Assembly (NCBI GenBank): GCA_037968475.1
Contig: JBBKVO010000035.1
Location: 1 to 64,000, forward strand
Direction: 5' to 3'
From: SB11 sp037968475
GTDB taxonomy: Bacteria > Bacteroidota > Bacteroidia > UBA8524
Length of the DNA stretch: 64,000 nucleotides
Shown here: positions 58,625 through 64,000 of the stretch, piece after piece
Position numbering within the stretch: position 1 is the stretch's first letter
How the letters are laid out: every line of letters begins with the position of its first letter
Translations under genes and position numbers: made by a program
The notes under the pieces: generated by a model
Databases searched by the model: none
Seen by the model: the letters and a program-made list of their open reading frames with translations, nothing else
Told to the model about the DNA's origin: nothing

Positions 58625-60259
58625 ATGGCAAAAAAAATTCAATATAGTGTAGATGCCCGCGATGGTTTGAAGCGTGGCGTTGATGCATTGGCAAATGCTG
58701 TAAAAGTAACCCTTGGCCCTAAAGGTCGTAATGTGGTTATTGATAAAAAATTCGGTTCACCTGCTATTACTAAAGACGGTGTTACTGTAGCTAAAGAAAT
58801 AGAATTGCAAGACCCTATTGAAAATATGGGCGCGCAAATGGTAAAAGAAGTTGCTAGCAAAACTGCTGATATAGCAGGTGATGGTACTACTACCGCTACT
58901 GTTTTGGCACAAGCTATAGTAACTGCAGGTATAAAAAACGTAGCCGCAGGTGCTAATCCAATGGATTTGAAACGCGGTATTGACAAAGCTGTTGAAGTTG
59001 TAGTTACCAACCTAAAAAGCCAATCGCAAGTTGTGGGTTCTGATAACAGCAAAATTGAACAAGTTGCTACTATATCAGCTAACAACGATGAAGTAATTGG
59101 TAAGCTAATAGCTGATGCTATGGCCAAAGTAGGTAAAGAAGGTGTAATTACTGTTGAAGAAGCTAAAGGTACTGAAACAGAAGTAAAAACTGTTGAAGGT
59201 ATGCAGTTTGACCGTGGTTACCTATCGGCTTACTTTGTTACTAATACTGAAAAAATGATTGCCGAAATGGAATCGCCTTATATACTTATCTACGATAAGA
59301 AAATAAGCAGTATGAAAGAAATACTACCTATACTTGAGCAAGTAGTTCAAACAGGTAAACCTTTGGTAATAATAGCTGAAGATTTGGACGGTGAAGCACT
59401 TACTACATTGGTGGTAAACAAACTTCGTGGTTCGCTTAAAATTGCTGCTGTTAAAGCCCCAGGTTTTGGCGACCGCAGAAAAGCAATGCTTGAAGATATA
59501 GCTATACTAACAGGTGGTTCGGTAATTAGCGAAGAACTAGGCTTTAAACTAGAAGATGCTACTCTTGAGCACCTAGGTAGGGCTGAAAAAGTAAGTATTG
59601 ATAAAGATAATACTACACTTATAAACGGTGCAGGCGAAAAAGAACACATCACTGCTCGTGTGGGTCAAATAAAAGCCCAAATAGAAACTACTACTAGCGA
59701 CTACGATAAAGAAAAACTACAAGAACGTTTGGCCAAATTGGCTGGTGGTGTTGCAGTGCTTTATATTGGTGCAGCCAGTGAAGTAGAAATGAAAGAAAAG
59801 AAAGACCGTGTTGACGATGCTCTACACGCTACACGTGCCGCTGTTGAAGAAGGTATAGTAGCAGGTGGTGGTGTTGCATACATACGTGCAATTGAAGCAT
59901 TGGCTAACCTTGTAGGTGCTAATGACGATGAGAACACAGGTATACAAATTATACGCCGCGCTATTGAAGAGCCTTTGCGCCAAATTGTTGCCAACGCAGG
60001 AGGCGAAGGTTCAGTTGTAGTAAACAAAGTAAAAGAAGGCAAAGCCGATTTTGGTTACAATGCCCGTACTGAAGTTTACGAAAACCTAATTGCAGCAGGT
60101 GTTATCGATCCTACTAAAGTAAGCCGTGTTGCTTTGCAAAATGCAGCATCAGTAGCTAGTATGATTTTAACTACTGAGTGCATACTTGCTGAGGAAAAAG
60201 AAGACAAACCAGCAGGAATGCCTGGCGGAATGCCAGGTGGTATGGACGGTATGTACTAA
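58625..60259 (+). CDS. groEL: chaperonin GroEL
   Basis: 544 residues. The 60-kDa chaperonin that folds proteins in an ATP-driven double ring. VTLGPKGRNVVIDKKFG and DGTTTATVLAQAI are the ATP-binding motifs, GANPMDLKRGIDKA and AAVEEGIVAGGGVAYI are typical, and the tail ends GMPGGMPGGMDGMY, a standard Gly/Met-rich end. It is followed by a strong terminator. Confidence 0.98.
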   Translation: MAKKIQYSVDARDGLKRGVDALANAVKVTLGPKGRNVVIDKKFGSPAITKDGVTVAKEIELQDPIENMGAQMVKEVASKTADIAGDGTTTATVLAQAIVTAGIKNVAAGANPMDLKRGIDKAVEVVVTNLKSQSQVVGSDNSKIEQVATISANNDEVIGKLIADAMAKVGKEGVITVEEAKGTETEVKTVEGMQFDRGYLSAYFVTNTEKMIAEMESPYILIYDKKISSMKEILPILEQVVQTGKPLVIIAEDLDGEALTTLVVNKLRGSLKIAAVKAPGFGDRRKAMLEDIAILTGGSVISEELGFKLEDATLEHLGRAEKVSIDKDNTTLINGAGEKEHITARVGQIKAQIETTTSDYDKEKLQERLAKLAGGVAVLYIGAASEVEMKEKKDRVDDALHATRAAVEEGIVAGGGVAYIRAIEALANLVGANDDENTGIQIIRRAIEEPLRQIVANAGGEGSVVVNKVKEGKADFGYNARTEVYENLIAAGVIDPTKVSRVALQNAASVASMILTTECILAEEKEDKPAGMPGGMPGGMDGMY

Positions 60260-60283
60260 GCAACCGTTTGCTAATAAAACTAA

Positions 60284-60318
60284 AAATCCCCGCCAAAGTT
60301 TGGCGGGGATTTTTTTTT
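60284..60318 (+). terminator. terminator of groES-groEL
   Basis: AAATCCCCGCCAAA pairs with TTTGGCGGGGATTT across a single base, followed by a long T tract. Confidence 0.9.
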
Positions 60319-60359
60319 AAACCTTGTGGTTTGATTCGGTTATGACCAATTTTAAAACT

Positions 60360-61169
60360 TTAATTATCACTTTTAAATTTATAGCCAATCCCAAACGACA
60401 ACCAAAACTTATCTTGATAAACCCAGTCTTTTCTTTGACCAAACATCTTATCCCATCCGCCAAAAACACCAAAGTTTAATCCCCTTAGTTCATAGGAAAG
60501 TCCAAAAGAATAATAGGTTAATGAAAGTTCATCTGTTTTAGCATCTTCCTTGCGTGCAAAATATTTATCAGCATTTAAACCAAATGCAAAAGGAATAAAA
60601 TTTATAAAATACTTTCTGTAGGGATTATTACCTATTTTGATACGATAGCCAAAAGCATAACTTAGCGATATATTGCTTTCAATTTTAATCTCAGAATCGT
60701 ATTTCCTTAGCTTAATAGGAAGAGCAACTGGCATACCCATTATAGATTGTGCAGCTAAATATTTATGATAAGGAGCTATATCTGAATCTACTTTAAAATA
60801 GTAATCATAAGTCGTATCAGCATACACTCCCTTACCGTTAAATACTATATCAACAATAGTATCACCAGTTGGGTAATACTTGAAGCTATAATAAGGTAAG
60901 ATACAGATATAGGGGGTTTCGCCATCTTCCATAATCTGGTATTTAACAAAATCAAGGGGCTTAACAATCAATCTAAAAACTCTAGGGTCTTTAACTACTT
61001 TTCCATTAGAGCTATTGTAAATCCTGCTTAGCAGCATAGTATCCTTAGTTTTATACACATTGTTATTTGCTAGAAGAGATCTAATGAAATATTTAGTCTG
61101 GGCATTTAGCTTTAAACTGGTTATCGACAATAGCAACACAAGGCCAATACAAGTAAATAGATTTTTCAT
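60360..61169 (-). CDS. hypothetical exported protein
   Basis: About 269 residues. The signal peptide ends SLKLNAQ. The mature part is rich in Tyr, Lys and alternating aromatic residues (YFIRSLLANNN, KYYPTGDTIVDIVF, GLSYELRGLNFGVFGGWD, WLSFGIGYKFKSDN). The last 100 residues look like outer membrane beta strands ending in an aromatic residue pattern. It may be a small barrel. A CAAAGCTA (-7) box lies upstream. An upstream start at 61214 would add 15 residues. Confidence 0.55.
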   Translation of the reverse strand: MKNLFTCIGLVLLLSITSLKLNAQTKYFIRSLLANNNVYKTKDTMLLSRIYNSSNGKVVKDPRVFRLIVKPLDFVKYQIMEDGETPYICILPYYSFKYYPTGDTIVDIVFNGKGVYADTTYDYYFKVDSDIAPYHKYLAAQSIMGMPVALPIKLRKYDSEIKIESNISLSYAFGYRIKIGNNPYRKYFINFIPFAFGLNADKYFARKEDAKTDELSLTYYSFGLSYELRGLNFGVFGGWDKMFGQRKDWVYQDKFWLSFGIGYKFKSDN

Positions 61170-61187
61170 ATTAGTTAGTTTTTTATT

Positions 61188-61195
61188 CAAAGCTA
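61188..61195 (-). promoter_or_regulatory. -7 box of the 60360-61169 gene
   Basis: On the minus strand TAGCTTTG, 18 bases before the ATG at 61169. Confidence 0.5.
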
Positions 61196-61254
61196 AATCC
61201 GTAAATGAGGCCATAACAGCGTAGAAACACGTATTTTATATACCCAAAAACATA

Positions 61255-61262
61255 TACATTTG
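61255..61262 (+). promoter_or_regulatory. -7 box of the cytochrome c gene
   Basis: TACATTTG fits TAnnTTTG, 18 bases before the ATG at 61281. Confidence 0.5.
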
Positions 61263-61280
61263 AGCAACGTTATACCCAAT

Positions 61281-61610
61281 ATGAAAAATCTAGCCCTTGT
61301 ATCTATCCTCTTGTTTTTAGCTAGCTGCGCTTCATACTCACTTATTACACCCACACAAGTTGATGCAGAAAGGGCAAAGGCCGAAAATCCTGATATTACA
61401 CTAGCAAACCTTACCAAAGGCAAAGAGTTGTTTCAAGCAAGTTGTGGCAAATGCCACTCATTAAAGAAAGCATTTGCACACAGCACTGATGAAGTAGTGA
61501 AAGTGATGCCTAAAATGGCTAAAAAGGCTCATGTAAATGCCACCGATGCTCAATTGATACAACAGTATATATTGGCAATGCACGGGACACAAAATGCCCA
61601 AAAACAATAA
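61281..61610 (+). CDS. monohaem c-type cytochrome lipoprotein
   Basis: 109 residues. The lipoprotein signal is LLFLASC, followed by a short linker. A single haem-binding CGKCH motif lies near residue 60 (QASCGKCHSL), and the expected distal Met is in KVMPKMAKKA. The protein is too short for an enzyme and probably shuttles electrons in the periplasm. A TTG start at 61260 would add seven residues without signal character. It stands alone. Confidence 0.88.
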   Translation: MKNLALVSILLFLASCASYSLITPTQVDAERAKAENPDITLANLTKGKELFQASCGKCHSLKKAFAHSTDEVVKVMPKMAKKAHVNATDAQLIQQYILAMHGTQNAQKQ

Positions 61611-61949
61611 AAGCCCTGCTGATTGGCAAGGCTTTGTATCATACATGGTATTGTACTGATTTAATCTTCTCTTCTAAATTCATAGCTCATACAAGTAAAT
61701 GGCTTTTTCATACCGTAGTCTTTATTTTAAAACTATCGGAAAGAAAGAAGATGACGATACTTATGCTATAAATACTGAAACAAGCCGCTTAAATACACCA
61801 AAAAAAAGCAAGTCCTCTTCCTTTTCAGGTAGAGGACTTGCAGGTAAAATCAAGATAAGGTAGGATGATTATTACAAATCACAAGTTAAGCAATTTATTT
61901 TTAACCCTGCAAGGGTTTTTTAACCCTTTTTAAAAGTTTTATACCCATT
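61611..61949. other. 339-base spacer
   Basis: No gene with good support is seen. A strong terminator hairpin for the minus-strand DUF2834 gene lies at 61808-61841. A 54-codon open frame (61699-61863) overlaps this hairpin and is not accepted. Confidence 0.6.
61808..61841 (-). terminator. terminator of the DUF2834 gene
   Basis: GCAAGTCCTCT pairs with AGAGGACTTGC across a 12-base loop, followed by a T tract on the minus strand. Confidence 0.8.
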
Positions 61950-62282
61950 TTAGAAAGTTTTTTTCTTTTTTTCTATCTGATACAAGAAAAGAGGCAACAC
62001 TCCGGCCATACCAAAAACCAATGTTAGCAACCAATACACCCATACTTTTTTAATAGCTAGACGTTTAGCCTCTGTATATGTCCATGTAAAAAATACACTT
62101 ACTACAAACAACAAGTCAATCAAAAAAGCTGTAGATATATCATTTCCAAAGGCTCCGGCAATAGTTGCGGCAGGATTTGTCCAAAGTAAAATATTACCCG
62201 TCTCAATACTTACTTTTATAACCAAGATGTTTGGGGCTAAAAAGCCTAGAACCGTCAATACTAATAGTGTATTTTTTTTCAT
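61950..62282 (-). CDS. DUF2834-type small membrane protein
   Basis: 110 residues with three hydrophobic segments (LLVLTVLGFLAPNILVI, STAFLIDLLFVVSVFFTW, WVYWLLTLVFGMAGVLPLFLY). The GNDISTAFLIDLLF segment between helices is typical of DUF2834. Function is unknown. A Crp/Fnr-type regulator gene lies 72 bases upstream on the same strand and has its own -7 box; a regulatory link is suggested by position only. Confidence 0.8.
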   Translation of the reverse strand: MKKNTLLVLTVLGFLAPNILVIKVSIETGNILLWTNPAATIAGAFGNDISTAFLIDLLFVVSVFFTWTYTEAKRLAIKKVWVYWLLTLVFGMAGVLPLFLYQIEKKKKTF

Positions 62283-62300
62283 TGTGCTATATTTTTAGCA

Positions 62301-62308
62301 CAAAACTA
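62301..62308 (-). promoter_or_regulatory. -7 box of the DUF2834 gene
   Basis: On the minus strand TAGTTTTG, 18 bases before the ATG at 62282. Confidence 0.55.
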
Positions 62309-62354
62309 CCCCTACCCTATTGGGTGCGCCTTGATACAAATCAAGAAATTGATA

Positions 62355-62915
62355 TTAGCGTTTAGCACGCATTCTACTAAAAGTTTCGGGGGTCATACCC
62401 AAGTACGATGCAATGTATTTTTGAGGTATAGTTTGTAGTTCAGCGGGCATACGGTTTATAAAAGTATCGTACCGTTGCTGTGCCGATTGGGTAGCCAACT
62501 CAACTTCGCGTTTGCCACGCCCAAATAGTATTTGCTGGATAAACAACCTGCCCCAGCGCTCAAAGCTTTTATAGGCATCAAACAAATAGTGCATATCAGC
62601 ATGGCTAATTGCCAATACTTCGCTTGCAGTAAGGCTTTGTAAATAGTATAATGAAGGTTTTTGCGTAACAAAAGAATCGTAAACTCCGCTAAAATTATCA
62701 TCAAAAGAGAAAGCAAGAGTTACTTCTTCACCTGTGGGTGTGAGATAGTACAGGCGGTGTATACCTTTTATAATAAAGTAAAAATAAGGCTCAATAGCAC
62801 CCTCAGAGGTAATACTGTGCTCTTTGTCAAAACGTACTGTGATAAACCTTTTTTGGGCATCGCTCCACTCAGCATCATTTAATTGTACAAATTTTTCAAA
62901 GGCATTACGTAGCAC
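62355..62915 (-). CDS. Crp/Fnr-family transcriptional regulator
   Basis: 186 residues. The cyclic-nucleotide-binding-type beta roll occupies the N-terminal part (EHSITSEGAIEPYFYFIIKGIHRLYYLTPTGEEVTLAFSF), but the Arg that holds the cAMP phosphate is not present. The C-terminal helix-turn-helix (QKYIASYLGMTPETFSRMRAKR) is at the very end. There are no Fe-S-binding Cys, so it is not a classical Fnr. The start is GTG, 15 bases below a -7 box. Such regulators often lie next to the membrane protein genes they control. Confidence 0.85.
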   Translation of the reverse strand: MLRNAFEKFVQLNDAEWSDAQKRFITVRFDKEHSITSEGAIEPYFYFIIKGIHRLYYLTPTGEEVTLAFSFDDNFSGVYDSFVTQKPSLYYLQSLTASEVLAISHADMHYLFDAYKSFERWGRLFIQQILFGRGKREVELATQSAQQRYDTFINRMPAELQTIPQKYIASYLGMTPETFSRMRAKR

Positions 62916-62930
62916 GGCAGTTTTTTATTT

Positions 62931-62938
62931 CAAATATA
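62931..62938 (-). promoter_or_regulatory. -7 box of the Crp/Fnr-family gene
   Basis: On the minus strand TATATTTG, 15 bases before the GTG start at 62915. Confidence 0.5.
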
Positions 62939-62960
62939 GATTCTGCACCTATTTTATCGC

Positions 62961-63476
62961 TTAATCTTGTTTTTTACGTTTAAAAATAGGTACAGTACTG
63001 CACGGTTCGCCATACATAAGGCTTTTTACATAAGGAGATAGCAAGCGGGTTATTTCAATATACGCACCAGTGGGTACAGGCTTATCAAAGCAGCCTTTAA
63101 TCACTATCATTTTATCTGCATATTGGGCAGGTTCAAAACTAGAAAGTGCCTTTAAAAACAGCGCATTTTCAAGTACTTCTAATGTACCAAAAGTGTAAAA
63201 ACTGGCGTGAGGCTGCAATTTTTCGGCTACCAGCATATATGCCCATGTGGGCACTACGGCATCGGCAGTGCAGGTAACAGCAACATTTTTACCGCCATAT
63301 TGTTCCCAATCGTGGTTTTTTACAAACTCCCTAAAATCCTTCTCTTTTAAAATCAGCCCCATAAAAAGGCATTCTTTCATATCAAACACCACACGCTCGG
63401 CCGGATGGTAAAAATCTTCAAGGTTTATAGTTACAAGCGGGCTGCTTGCTACACGGTTTATTATTTCGGTTTCCAT
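62961..63476 (-). CDS. DUF2480 family protein
   Basis: 171 residues, cytoplasmic. Typical segments are SPLVTINLEDFYHPAERVVFDMKECLFMGLILKEKDFREFVKNHDWEQY (in parts), VTCTADAVVPTWAYMLVAEKL, MIVIKGCFDKPVPTGAYIEITRLL and SLMYGEPCSTVPIFKRK. The family is restricted to Bacteroidota and has no known function. The conserved Cys in GEPCS and CTAD may bind a metal. It stands alone. Confidence 0.85.
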   Translation of the reverse strand: METEIINRVASSPLVTINLEDFYHPAERVVFDMKECLFMGLILKEKDFREFVKNHDWEQYGGKNVAVTCTADAVVPTWAYMLVAEKLQPHASFYTFGTLEVLENALFLKALSSFEPAQYADKMIVIKGCFDKPVPTGAYIEITRLLSPYVKSLMYGEPCSTVPIFKRKKQD

Positions 63477-63612
63477 ATCTAAAACAACTATAAAGGTAAC
63501 AAATAAAGTGCCTGTTTTGTTAATCCTAAATTCTCACAAGCGTTCGTTCATCGGTAATTTGCCACCAAAAACCACAAATTTACTATCTTGCACCTATACT
63601 CTAAGCCTCCCT

Positions 63613-64000
63613 ATGTCTCAAAATACTTTAAGCGTACAAATGGCCTTTGTACAAAAACTAAAAGAACTTGCGCCTGCAAACGCCTCGTTGGCAGATGAAA
63701 TTGCCGAGTTGCTAACTGTAAGTACCGATAGTGCTTACCGCCGTTTGCGCGGTGAAACCAGCATCTCTTTAGACGAAGCGGTATCTATTTGCAACCATTT
63801 TAAAGTGCCTTTTAGTGCTTTTACTGAAAGTTTGGCAGGTTTGGTAACTTTTAGGTACAAACAGCTGGATGATGATATGGAGAGTATGTATAACTACCTG
63901 CACGGGTTGGAGCATACGCTGGATATGCTGATGTTGGCCAACGATAAAAAAATAATATACGGCATGGTAGATATACCCATTTTGCATCAATTGGGTTTTA
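63613..64000 (+). CDS. helix-turn-helix protein, N-terminal part (runs off the window)
   Basis: 129 complete codons are visible and the frame is open at the window end. The start (ATG at 63613) is followed by MSQNTLSVQMAFVQKL, then a helix-turn-helix region (NASLADEIAELLTVSTDSAYRRLRGETSIS, in parts) that resembles the N-terminal DNA-binding domain of BetR/XRE-like regulators (LLTVSTDSAYRRLRGE). What follows (AFTESLAGLVTFRYKQLDDDMES) may be the start of a sensor or effector domain. A TATCTTG box lies about 20 bases upstream. The family cannot be fixed from the fragment. Confidence 0.6.
   Translation, partial: MSQNTLSVQMAFVQKLKELAPANASLADEIAELLTVSTDSAYRRLRGETSISLDEAVSICNHFKVPFSAFTESLAGLVTFRYKQLDDDMESMYNYLHGLEHTLDMLMLANDKKIIYGMVDIPILHQLGF

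Noticed and set aside
61699..61863. A 54-codon open frame between the cytochrome c gene and the DUF2834 gene
   Set aside because: It overlaps a perfect 11-bp terminator hairpin with a T tract that serves the DUF2834 gene on the other strand, and the peptide has no family resemblance.

Overview
The window is chromosomal DNA from a member of the Bacteroidota, probably near the Chitinophagales/Sphingobacteriales. Three things point there: repeated Bacteroidota-type promoter boxes (TAnnTTTG, some with an upstream TTG about 19-20 bases away) close to start codons; two secreted proteins with type IX secretion (T9SS) C-terminal sorting domains; and several families typical of the phylum (DUF2480, LytTR two-component pairs, TPR proteins, SusD-independent lipoproteins). 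No rRNA operon, phage, insertion sequence with a transposase, or CRISPR array was seen.

Region by region. 1-6.0 kb: repeat-bearing spacer, a 2-oxoglutarate/Fe(II) oxygenase, LptB, a tandem pair of TPR proteins, HtpG. 6.0-8.4 kb: two AT-rich orphan genes, then 1.3 kb of palindromic and tandem repeats. 8.4-12.4 kb: a T9SS-exported serine hydrolase in line with a LytS/LytTR two-component pair, then a cyclophilin lipoprotein. 12.6-18.3 kb: an ECF sigma factor with a small membrane partner, a 2-oxoacid dehydrogenase E2, more palindromic repeats, a Fur-family regulator and PurA. 18.3-23.2 kb: a second copy of a 99-bp palindromic repeat and an Hsp20 operon whose promoter block copies the one in front of the sigma factor, then small lipoproteins and a RidA-like protein. 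23.3-31.2 kb: a VTT membrane protein with a BamA/TamA-like barrel; a stand-alone homologue of the N-terminal part of VioB/RebD followed by a Kelch-like lipoprotein; an HxlR/QorB-like divergent pair with a clear palindromic operator.

31.4-44 kb: a 1732-residue subtilisin-like T9SS protease, a GH64/thaumatin-like protein, a four-gene operon (duplicated-domain protein, multi-pass membrane protein, histidine kinase, NarL-type regulator), RlmF and YjdM. 44.0-44.65 kb is the most unusual stretch: tRNA-Val(UAC), a GIY-YIG nuclease gene and two broken tRNA-like sequences, with a 64-bp perfect direct repeat flanking the nuclease gene. 44.7-64 kb: aminopeptidase P, a periplasmic WD40-caspase protein, four tandem lipoproteins of about 610 residues with a CILP-like core, groES-groEL behind a sigma-54-type promoter, a c-type cytochrome lipoprotein, DUF2834, Crp/Fnr and DUF2480 genes, and a helix-turn-helix gene that runs off the end.

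Protein folding and envelope stress recur (HtpG, GroESL, Hsp20, cyclophilin, ECF sigma). The best candidates for something undescribed are the GIY-YIG/tRNA unit, the ECF-Hsp20 regulon, the CILP-like lipoprotein array, the VioB-N/Kelch pair and the 41.6-38.5 kb sensory operon. All family assignments come from reading motifs and from memory of the families, not from database searches.
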